From: an uncultured Clostridia bacterium
GTDB taxonomy: Bacteria; Bacillota; Clostridia; TANB77; CAG-508
Direction: 5' to 3'
Length of the DNA: 42,554 nucleotides
Assembly (NCBI GenBank): GCA_944393315.1
Contig: CALXZT010000004.1
Coordinates: 1 to 42,554 of the forward strand
Part shown: piece after piece, positions 26,401-33,920 of the stretch
Layout of the letters: each line of letters opens with the position of its first letter
Position numbering within the stretch: position 1 is the stretch's first letter
The notes under the pieces: model-generated
What the model saw: only the letters and a program-made list of their open reading frames with translations
The model's database searches: none
What the model was told of the DNA's origin: nothing
Made by a program: the position numbers and the translations under genes

Positions 26401-28356
26401 GTAGTTTATAATAATGATATAGAAGTATCTTCAAATGAAATAACAAATCAATTAGAAAAAGGAGATATAAGAGTAACAGTAAAAAGACGTACAGATGTGG
26501 GCACGATATTATTTAATAATCAACCTGTGCAATATTTTGTAATAGTTGAAAATATCTCAAATGATACAGTAGAGAATATAGAATTAAATATTAATTTACC
26601 ACAAGAACTTTCATTAAAAATGATAGAAGATATAAATGACGAAATATCTACTGAAACTGAATCTAATAATTTAGAAATAAGCAGTATTAATTCAGGAGAA
26701 GCAAAAATATATAAAGTTTATGCAGTTACTAATGAAATGGAGCAAGCTACAAAAAATATAAAAATAACAGCTGTTGCGACTCATAACCAAACACAATATA
26801 GATCTAATGAATATAATGACAATATTTATGGGTATGATGTAAACATTAGTATGACAGCTACACATGAAGGCGAATACCTAAAAGCAGGAGACACTATTGA
26901 ATACAAGATAACAGTGACAAATAATTCTAAGATTACAAGTTATGGATTTAGTGTACAAGATGTTATTCCAAAACAATTGTCAATCACAAAAGTACAAATA
27001 GATGGAAAAGAACTTGATGAAATAAACAACAATTTAGATATTGCAGTAGAGGTAGAACCTGAAAATTCACAAGAGATAATAATACAAGCAATTGTAAATT
27101 ATGATTCTACAAGATTAGAAATTGAGAAAATATCTAATAGTGCTACTTTACTATATTTTGGACAAGAAGTAGCAACAGTAGGTCCAATTGTACATTACTT
27201 AGAATCAATAATTGTAAAACCACCAGTTGAACCAGATTATCCAGATGAACCAGAAAATCCAGACAATCCAGACAATCCAGATAATCCAGATAATCCAGAT
27301 AATCCAGACAACCCTGATAACCCAGAAGAGCCAGATGTAAAAAAATACAGTATAAGTGGAAGAACATGGATAGATCAAGATAAAGATGGAGAATTAAATA
27401 ATAAAGATACAATATTAAGTGAAGTAACTGTAAAATTATTAAATGTTGAAACAAATGAATTTGTCAGAAATGAAGAAAACAACAAAGATTTAACAACAGT
27501 ACCTGATGAAGATGGATATTATTCATTTGAAAATATACCAGAAGGAAAATATATAGTAGTATTTGAATATGATAATACATTATATAAACCAACCATATAT
27601 AAAAAGGAAAATGTTGATGAAAGCAAAAAATCAGATGTTGTATCTAAAATACTTACAATAAATGGAGAAGAAAGCGAATATGCAACAACCGATGAAATTA
27701 CCTTAAATACCAATATTGCTAACATAAATATAGGTGTAGTATTTATAAAACGATTTGATATTAAACTAGATAAATATATAAGCAAATTAATAGTACAAAC
27801 TTCAAATGGAACTACAACATATGATTATGAAAATGAAAACTTTGCAAGAGTAGAAATTAACGCAAAAAGAATGGCAGGTTCAACAGTAATAGTACAATAT
27901 ACAATAAAACTTACCAATATTGGTGACGTAGATGCATATGTAAACTCTTTAGTTGATTACGCACCAGAAGGATTAAAGTTCAGCTCAGAATTAAACAAAG
28001 ATTGGTATGAAGCAGGGGCAAACTTACATACTAATGCTTTATCAAATGAACCAATAGCTCCAGGAGAAAGCAGAGAAATTAATTTAGTATTAACTAAAAA
28101 CGTAAATGCAGAGGCTGAACTAATAAATAATATGGCAGAAATAGAAGATGCATACAATATATATGGAATTGAAGACACAAACTCAGTACAAGCAAACAAA
28201 AACAAAGATGAAAATGACTTAGGGTCAGCAGATTTAATAATAGGTGTACAAACTGGTACAATGTTCAACTATATAGCTTTAGTAATTTCAATGTTAGGAA
28301 TAGTTGGAGTTGCAGCATACCTTATAAAGAAAAAAATATTGAGAATAAAACTTTAG
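23476..28356 (+). CDS. Large cell-surface protein A2 (paralogue of A1)
   Basis: A 1626-aa paralogue of A1 with the same order of parts: signal peptide MKNKVLKVAIVIML... (about 1-34, cleavage after TYA), a long beta-sandwich region, DUF11-like domains from about residue 854, a Pro/Asp/Asn linker (1249-1287), an SdrD-B-like domain with DQDKDGELNNKD, the membrane-proximal module, GVQTG (1590-1594), a membrane helix and a Lys-rich tail. GVQTG lacks the Pro of usual sorting motifs but keeps T-G. The ATG at 23476 is preferred to one two codons earlier: GGAGG would touch the earlier ATG, and the later start aligns with MKNKVLK of A1. First gene of cassette 2; B2 follows 21 bases later. Confidence 0.85.
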   Translation: MKNKVLKVAIVIMLVIALTVADFIFLGTNLITYALENINDSTNNENVKFAAYFKKEEEKVSQVEYQIDNNQMKLYLNISVENEGYFDGTVTLSNTNFKLKEEILSDNISKIEGNTITLKRISPGNKDASEIEVGIEPIIEESYEEDMLSKESVLKLTGNYKDSTEKEINIEAEKKVALTLLPPNNIDTTLEANVITNRIYESEDARLVQIELNSSVVDNTYPVKSTTFEVTIPDGAEVLEVISKGTYATNGAKDQKLEYNPPENNLLKITIANESTDGNISWKKDANDIIVITLKLDKSTEIGTDEYNVKSKVEFYGKESNLKEKETKYNLAKESDGIIKGTVSNEEKYMYKGKIYSKEEREYQTTTNIEVNYANLAEDIKLSQNTVYKTENGEEKESNIEYKTTTISKTEIEEILGTEGKLTIKDQNENEIATVTSETQVGEDGQILITYQEGVKGLDIEITSPINAGIIRLAHTKVIKAENYTRTELQRINSLTERIITKYNSSETNLTEYTFERNMSLNETITTAKLTVVPRTLSTATTNEQVKIAVTLKTDNEMYDLYKNPTVKIKLPDSVKSINIDTLKINKLYLDEFEVTSARYLPNNHEIEIILSGEQSSYTMDNTNGYIEIIADIDLEEFTPNTEDKIILTYTNENAVSYENEGNTEVKVKISGHSGLVAYSNITNYNVKSNSAESKTAQVANLKMNSPETEANFQIALINNTGNTLENVIILGNLPVQGNIKIDENTFENTINATLKSGINLPTDIGTVYYTENSNADTDLSNTENGWTTNVSQLQNPVLYLIQIAKMEKATNIVTGYTMTIPANLEYDKEMKTAYVVEYMSNSVAGTVKTVPVGLETGKVSVTLEATVGGEILQNGDTIKAGEVIRYKINVTNDGSADATNVKLTAAIPEQTIYVEPMEDFEYADPIKLYYNEDETKTIFETIIETLKSGETKTIEYEVRVKSEVTSVAATNKATVVYNNDIEVSSNEITNQLEKGDIRVTVKRRTDVGTILFNNQPVQYFVIVENISNDTVENIELNINLPQELSLKMIEDINDEISTETESNNLEISSINSGEAKIYKVYAVTNEMEQATKNIKITAVATHNQTQYRSNEYNDNIYGYDVNISMTATHEGEYLKAGDTIEYKITVTNNSKITSYGFSVQDVIPKQLSITKVQIDGKELDEINNNLDIAVEVEPENSQEIIIQAIVNYDSTRLEIEKISNSATLLYFGQEVATVGPIVHYLESIIVKPPVEPDYPDEPENPDNPDNPDNPDNPDNPDNPDNPEEPDVKKYSISGRTWIDQDKDGELNNKDTILSEVTVKLLNVETNEFVRNEENNKDLTTVPDEDGYYSFENIPEGKYIVVFEYDNTLYKPTIYKKENVDESKKSDVVSKILTINGEESEYATTDEITLNTNIANINIGVVFIKRFDIKLDKYISKLIVQTSNGTTTYDYENENFARVEINAKRMAGSTVIVQYTIKLTNIGDVDAYVNSLVDYAPEGLKFSSELNKDWYEAGANLHTNALSNEPIAPGESREINLVLTKNVNAEAELINNMAEIEDAYNIYGIEDTNSVQANKNKDENDLGSADLIIGVQTGTMFNYIALVISMLGIVGVAAYLIKKKILRIKL
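27253..27324 (+). repeat. 9-bp tandem repeat coding for (D/E)NP units in A2
   Basis: Eight consecutive 9-base units of the form GAYAATCCA run in frame, coding for one ENP and seven DNP triplets. The middle units are identical or differ at one silent base, so slippage could change linker length without a frameshift. Confidence 0.85.
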
Positions 28357-28377
28357 AGGAAAGGAGGAGGAAATAAT

Positions 28378-31300
28378 ATGAATAAGAAAAAATCATTAAT
28401 GTTATTAACAATATTACTTGTAGTACTTATATTGACAATTACTTGCGCAAAAGTATTTTCGGAATTTAACTGGAATTTAAATGATACAGTAAGACTTTAT
28501 CCTTCAAGTCAATATGGTGGTGATTACGGAATATATAAAAATAAGGATTTTTATTGTATCGAAGCAGATCAACATATGGCAAGTAATGCATTTAATGTTA
28601 CAGTAAAAGAAATTTTGCAAATAAATGGAGATGAATTAACATTTAGTAATAATGATGGTACCAACATTAATGGACTAAATGATGAAAAAGCAAAATTACA
28701 AAATAGAGTTTTATCACAAATTATAAAAGAAGCAAAAGAATATGAAGATGATGATACTATAAGAAAAAGAGGAGATACATCTCAAGGTGTATTAATAACA
28801 GACACATATCAGAGAGTAATGTGGTATTATCTAAAGACATGGGCAGATAGCACACTTCCTTCTTCTTCTAAATTAAAGTATAATATATCATCATATAGTG
28901 TTAGTAATGAAAATTTCCTAACAGAAGCTCAAAAAGTAGAAGCACAAAATATTATTAATAGAATAACTAATGAGGTAAGATCAGGATTTTCAAATGAACT
29001 TTCAGAAAATTACTATAAAGAAGAAGACAAACTAATAGAAGAATTTATAGAAGTGACTGAAAATGGTGAGAATTACACAATATTAGGACCTTTCCAATAT
29101 AAGTTTAGTGGAGAATTGTCAGAATTTAATATTTATTTTGATGACAATAATGAACCATATACAAATTATAAAGTATTAACATATGTTGGTAATGAATTAA
29201 AAGAATCAGAAATAGAAAATGAGAAAAACTTTTATATAAAAGTTTTAAGTTCTGATTTAGCAGGTAAAACTCGCTTAAGTTTTAGTATTAAATTATCTGA
29301 GGGATTATCTTCTGATAATGAAGTCAAAATATTTTACCTAAGTCAAAATACTTGGCAAAATTTAATATATGTAACTCAAAGCGATGAAAATGAACCAGCT
29401 CAGCTAACAGATACTTACATATTAAAACAAGAAAAAGAGGTAGAACTACAAAAACAAGATATAGATGGAAATGATTTAAAAGTATCAGGAATTGAATTTA
29501 AAATTTATAATATCACAGATGAAGTAACTCCAATTGCAACTCTAACAACAGATGCAAATGGTTTGACACAAAAAATAAAATTATATACAAATACAGAATA
29601 TATAATAAAAGAAACGAAAAATGATAATTATGGTTATAAAGCATTAAACATGAAAGATAAGATTTCAATTACAAATGGAGAAATATTACAAAGTAACCAA
29701 AATTCAGCAAAATTCATCATTACAGACAATGCTACAATAACAATCAAAAACCAAAAAGAATTAGCAAATGTAGAGATTTTAAAAGAGGGAACTGATGGAG
29801 ATAAGCTTGAAGGCGTACAATTTATAATTGAAAATTATGCAAGATCTAATAATCCTCAACGTACTTATTTAAGATTATATGATACAAATGATCAATTTGT
29901 TGATACAGTAGAAGGAGATATTATAATAAATGATAACTTAACAGCTATAAGTGTAGATGGAGAGACCCATTATAAAGTTGAATATAAGCATTTTTATAAA
30001 ACTGTAACTCAAAATGGTGAGGAAAAAGAAGTTGATAAGCAATATTCAGAGTTAACATCAGACGAAAAGTCACAGCTAACAAAATTTGTAACTGATAAAG
30101 ATGGAAAAGTTTCAATACATAACTTAGAAATAAATTCAGGAGTAAACTTAACGACAGGAACAGTATATAAATATTACTATACAGCATATGAAGTTTACAA
30201 CCCTAACTATGGATATGGCTCTGGACAAAATACTTCATTATCAGAAACAGCAACAAACTTAACACTAAACCAAACAACTCAAATAAAAATAACTAATACA
30301 ATAGATTTAGGAAATCTAAAACTTGAGAAATATGATGAAGACAAACATGATGTAAAACTAGAAGATGTTGGATTTGCAATAGAAATAAGTCCAAGTCCAA
30401 GTAAGGCCCATGCATATTTAGCATTATATGATAAAGATGGAAATCTAGTTCCAAGTAAAAAAGGAACAGCAACTATAAATCGTCAAAATATAGCAACAGA
30501 TACTGAATACAGAGTAAGTTATTATTATACAGAAAAAGCAATTTCAGAAATGACAGATGAAGAAAAGACAAATTTAATGGAAAATATAACTACATTTATA
30601 ACAGATGATAAAGGACAATTAACAGTAAACAACTTAGAAGTATATGCACAAGGAGGAGTTAAATATACCTATAAATTAATAGAAACAACTAACTCAAACT
30701 ATGGATATCTTACAGATTCAATTGAATTAGGAGACATTATATTAGAATCTAATTCAACAGTAGAAAAAGAATTAGGAAATAAACAAATCTACACAAAATT
30801 ATCAGGATATGTATGGTTAGAAAACTCATCAGGAAAATCAAATAACTATGATTGTATCTTTACAGATGGAGATTTAAGTAATGACATTAAACTTACAGAC
30901 CTTTATATAAATAGAGATGGTCAATTGATAAAAAATCCTGAAGCACAAGTGCCTGTAGAAGTCAGATTACGTAATAAAACAACAGGACAAATAATAAAGA
31001 GTCAACCTGATGAATTTGATGAAAATGGAAAATATACATTTGTTGATGTAGAAATAGAAAAACTTGCAGATTATGAGGTAGTATTTGTATATAATGGTTT
31101 CTATTATACAACAGTAGTAGAGCAATTAGACCAAGATAATGGTTCGAAAGTAAAAGAAGTTGCAAGTGAAAGAGAAATATTAAATAATAAGTTTGCAACA
31201 GTAAAAAACAATAGTGAGATAGTAGCAACAGATGGAACTATAAACACAGTAGAATATTACAAAGAAGGACATACCTCTACAGTATCAAAACTAAATTTTG

Positions 31301-33693
31301 ATGCTACATTATCAGCAAACACAACTGAAACAAACTATAACCTAAAAAATGTATTTGATCAAGCAAAAGCAAATTCAACAGGCTTATTAGAAGAAATAGA
31401 AAATATAAACATGGGTATAGTATTAAGAGAACAACCTAAAATGTCAATTAATGAAGATATTTATAGTGTACTTGTAGAATTTGAAGGTTATAACTACAAT
31501 TATAAATATAATGGAAGAGATAAATTCTATGAAAATAAAAATGGTGATGATATAGGAGTTAAGTTTGAACAGGAAAATACAGAAAAAAGATATACTAGAA
31601 CAGTGTATGCATCAGATATTCAAGCGGCTAAAGATCAAAACAAGGAAATAAAGGTTTCAGTAACTTATAAAATACAACTAGCGAATGAATCAAGAACATT
31701 AAGTGTAATGCCAAAACAATTAATAAATTACTTTGATGCTAGATATGATATAAAAGCTGTTGGACTAGGGTTAGATGAAACAACACATGAAATAACAAAT
31801 AATCTTACATTTAGTCAGGCACAAGTAGTAGAAGGACATCCAGAATATAAATCAACAATAATAGACTTTAACCAAACAATTGGAGTAGAAAGTCCAAATA
31901 TAAAAACATTATATATATCATTTGATATACAAAGAGAGGCAATATTAGATTTATTAAATCAAAAATCTACATATCATAATGCAATAGAGATATTAAGCTA
32001 CACAAGTTATTATGGAACAGAAACTTCAATGGTAGATGGAAGGCAGTTTATGACAGACCAAACTGAAGCAGGAAAACTATATGCTGGTATAGATAAAATG
32101 TCACAACCAGGAAATATGGAAATTGTATTAGTAGATCATCCAAGTGTAGATGGAACAAAAATACTAGATACAACAAATTTTGAAGATGATACATCTTCAG
32201 CACCATCATTATTATTAGAGGCAACAGAATCAAGAGAGGTTTCAGGAACAATTTGGGAAGATCTTGCTACTAACACAACTAATAATCAAAAATTAGGTGA
32301 TGGTATATATAATGATGGAGAAAAACCTATCCAAGATGTAACAGTTGAATTACATAAACTAAACCAAGATGGAACTGTTGGAGAAATAGCAACATATTCA
32401 AATGGAGAACCAGTGTCAACCAAAACAAATGCAGAAGGAAATTATACATTTGGATATTATGACGAAGCAAATAATATATATGTAGGTATACTACCAGGAA
32501 AATATGTTATAGAATATACCTATGATAATGCATCATTTATCGTAGGGGGAAAGACCATAGACCCAAATGAATATAAATCAACAATAATAGCTTCTCAAGT
32601 AGTTGAAAATGCATTCAACGGTCAAAATGAAAGATGGTATTTAATTGAAGAAGGAAATAGATATTCTGATGCTAGAGATAATATTTATTTAAGACCAGAG
32701 TACAATCCAGAAATTGATACAAACCTTACAGTAACAAATTCAACATATAATAATATCTTATCAATTGATAGTATGGAAGCTCATACACCAATTATGGATA
32801 TTGGTATAGAATTTACACAAACAGATGAAGCAGATGTATTATCATTAGAACTTTTAAAAGAACTTAAAAATGTGGATTTTGGTATTATTGAAAGACCTGA
32901 TATTGATATAACTATAGAAAAAGAAATAACAGGATTAGAAGTAATAACCCAAACTGGTTCAAGTATAATACCAAAAGGTAATCCATCAAATCCAGGAGAA
33001 ACAATGCAATATGTAAAAACAGGGTTAGAAGGATTAGTATCAGCTGAGATTGAATCTAGACTATTGCAAGGGGCACAATTAAATTTAGAATATACAATTA
33101 CAGTGGTAAATAATAGTGACAGAGACTATTTAGAGGAAGACTATTATTACTATGGAAGAAACGGTCAAACAGAAATAACCTCAAAAGTTAAAAAGGTAGT
33201 AGATTATTTAGATGCTACAATGGTTCTGGATACGGAACAAAATGATTCTACTTGGACAGTAATAACAGTAAATGACTTGTATAATTCTGAAACTAATGAA
33301 GGCTTAGTATCTGAAGAAGTTTATAATGAACTAAAATCAGGAGACTATAGTATACTAACTACAGAAACATTTGAAGAAGTTGGAACAGGTAGCGAAAAAT
33401 CAGTTAAGTTATATGCAACAAAAGTTTTAGCAACATCTGACTCTATAGATGAAGAAAATAGAGTTGAGATAATAGAATTAACAGGAAAGAGAACTGTTAA
33501 GGAGTCAATTCCTGGAAATTATAATCCAGCAACAAATGGACCAAAAGAACCAGATAGTGATGAGGTAAAATTCCAAGTAACACCTCCTACTGGAACCACA
33601 GTAAATTATATGTTATATATAATGTCAGCAGTAGTAACATTCGCAATACTAGTAATAGGAATAGCAATTATTAAAAAGAAAATAATTAAATAA
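28378..33693 (+). CDS. Giant surface adhesin B2 (thioester domain, paralogue of B1)
   Basis: A 1771-aa paralogue of B1. After an N-terminal hydrophobic segment (about 6-26) comes a thioester-type domain with C60 (DFYCIEAD) and Q145 (TYQRVMW). A beta domain (about 225-345) precedes three CnaB/SpaA-like domains with early Lys at 359, 469 and 651 and E-box-like segments IKET, AYEV and LIET before NYGY turns. SdrD-B-like domains start near 806 and 1288, and the membrane-proximal module includes the GNPSNPGE segment also found in B1. TPPTG (1735-1739), a membrane helix and KKKIIK close it. It has one CnaB-like domain fewer than B1, and its second one is enlarged. The ribosome-binding site AAAGGAGGAGG matches that of B1. 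A strong terminator follows. Confidence 0.85.
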   Translation: MNKKKSLMLLTILLVVLILTITCAKVFSEFNWNLNDTVRLYPSSQYGGDYGIYKNKDFYCIEADQHMASNAFNVTVKEILQINGDELTFSNNDGTNINGLNDEKAKLQNRVLSQIIKEAKEYEDDDTIRKRGDTSQGVLITDTYQRVMWYYLKTWADSTLPSSSKLKYNISSYSVSNENFLTEAQKVEAQNIINRITNEVRSGFSNELSENYYKEEDKLIEEFIEVTENGENYTILGPFQYKFSGELSEFNIYFDDNNEPYTNYKVLTYVGNELKESEIENEKNFYIKVLSSDLAGKTRLSFSIKLSEGLSSDNEVKIFYLSQNTWQNLIYVTQSDENEPAQLTDTYILKQEKEVELQKQDIDGNDLKVSGIEFKIYNITDEVTPIATLTTDANGLTQKIKLYTNTEYIIKETKNDNYGYKALNMKDKISITNGEILQSNQNSAKFIITDNATITIKNQKELANVEILKEGTDGDKLEGVQFIIENYARSNNPQRTYLRLYDTNDQFVDTVEGDIIINDNLTAISVDGETHYKVEYKHFYKTVTQNGEEKEVDKQYSELTSDEKSQLTKFVTDKDGKVSIHNLEINSGVNLTTGTVYKYYYTAYEVYNPNYGYGSGQNTSLSETATNLTLNQTTQIKITNTIDLGNLKLEKYDEDKHDVKLEDVGFAIEISPSPSKAHAYLALYDKDGNLVPSKKGTATINRQNIATDTEYRVSYYYTEKAISEMTDEEKTNLMENITTFITDDKGQLTVNNLEVYAQGGVKYTYKLIETTNSNYGYLTDSIELGDIILESNSTVEKELGNKQIYTKLSGYVWLENSSGKSNNYDCIFTDGDLSNDIKLTDLYINRDGQLIKNPEAQVPVEVRLRNKTTGQIIKSQPDEFDENGKYTFVDVEIEKLADYEVVFVYNGFYYTTVVEQLDQDNGSKVKEVASEREILNNKFATVKNNSEIVATDGTINTVEYYKEGHTSTVSKLNFDATLSANTTETNYNLKNVFDQAKANSTGLLEEIENINMGIVLREQPKMSINEDIYSVLVEFEGYNYNYKYNGRDKFYENKNGDDIGVKFEQENTEKRYTRTVYASDIQAAKDQNKEIKVSVTYKIQLANESRTLSVMPKQLINYFDARYDIKAVGLGLDETTHEITNNLTFSQAQVVEGHPEYKSTIIDFNQTIGVESPNIKTLYISFDIQREAILDLLNQKSTYHNAIEILSYTSYYGTETSMVDGRQFMTDQTEAGKLYAGIDKMSQPGNMEIVLVDHPSVDGTKILDTTNFEDDTSSAPSLLLEATESREVSGTIWEDLATNTTNNQKLGDGIYNDGEKPIQDVTVELHKLNQDGTVGEIATYSNGEPVSTKTNAEGNYTFGYYDEANNIYVGILPGKYVIEYTYDNASFIVGGKTIDPNEYKSTIIASQVVENAFNGQNERWYLIEEGNRYSDARDNIYLRPEYNPEIDTNLTVTNSTYNNILSIDSMEAHTPIMDIGIEFTQTDEADVLSLELLKELKNVDFGIIERPDIDITIEKEITGLEVITQTGSSIIPKGNPSNPGETMQYVKTGLEGLVSAEIESRLLQGAQLNLEYTITVVNNSDRDYLEEDYYYYGRNGQTEITSKVKKVVDYLDATMVLDTEQNDSTWTVITVNDLYNSETNEGLVSEEVYNELKSGDYSILTTETFEEVGTGSEKSVKLYATKVLATSDSIDEENRVEIIELTGKRTVKESIPGNYNPATNGPKEPDSDEVKFQVTPPTGTTVNYMLYIMSAVVTFAILVIGIAIIKKKIIK
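30409..30556 (+). repeat. Near-identical patch shared by B1 and B2 (copy 2)
   Basis: Partner of 19866-20013, lying in the third CnaB-like domain of B2. The few differences include one that changes Ile to Lys and one that changes Cys to Tyr. Confidence 0.8.
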
Positions 33694-33700
33694 CATTTAG

Positions 33701-33740
33701 AAAAATGGAAAAGAGGAAAGCTCTCTTTTCCATTTTTTTT
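33701..33740 (+). terminator. Strong intrinsic terminator after B2
   Basis: A perfect stem of about 15 bp, AAAAATGGAAAAGAG (33701-33715) with CTCTTTTCCATTTTT (33723-33737), has a 7-base loop and a run of eight T. It closes the surface-protein region. Confidence 0.9.
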
Positions 33741-33784
33741 CGTCAAAATATTGCCTTTTGGAACTAGATGTAATAAAATAAGTA

Positions 33785-33811
33785 AAACAATTTGCCTAAA
33801 CCAAATTGTTT
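33785..33811. promoter_or_regulatory. 27-bp palindrome upstream of spoIIE
   Basis: Perfect 10-bp arms AAACAATTTG (33785-33794) and CAAATTGTTT (33802-33811) are separated by 7 bases. No T run follows. It lies between the B2 terminator and a TATAAT-like -10 (33838-33843), so an operator is the simplest reading. Confidence 0.5.
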
Positions 33812-33920
33812 ATATCACATTATGTAAAAAACTTTTTTATAATAGGTTACTAAAAAAGACAAAAAAATCAAAAGACAAATATTAGAATAATACCAATAAA
33901 AAGTTTAAGAGGTGGTAGGG

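Larger units (their letters stand above)
12374..33740 (+). repeat. Tandem duplication of a two-gene surface-protein cassette
   Basis: Cassette 1 (12374-23353) and cassette 2 (23398-33740) have the same structure: promoter, A gene, short gap with a near-identical GGAAAGGAGG ribosome-binding region, B gene, terminator. The protein pairs A1/A2 and B1/B2 align over most of their length with patches of identity. The unit of duplication is thus the whole operon, and the copies are old enough to have diverged in domain number and sorting motif. Confidence 0.85.

Noticed and set aside
27253..27324. CRISPR-like regular repeat
   Set aside because: Units are 9 bases, in frame, without spacers, and code for a protein linker.
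33850..33885. Two AAAAGACAAA-like elements before spoIIE as Spo0A boxes
   Set aside because: They lack the TGTCGAA core; A-rich DNA yields such matches by chance.
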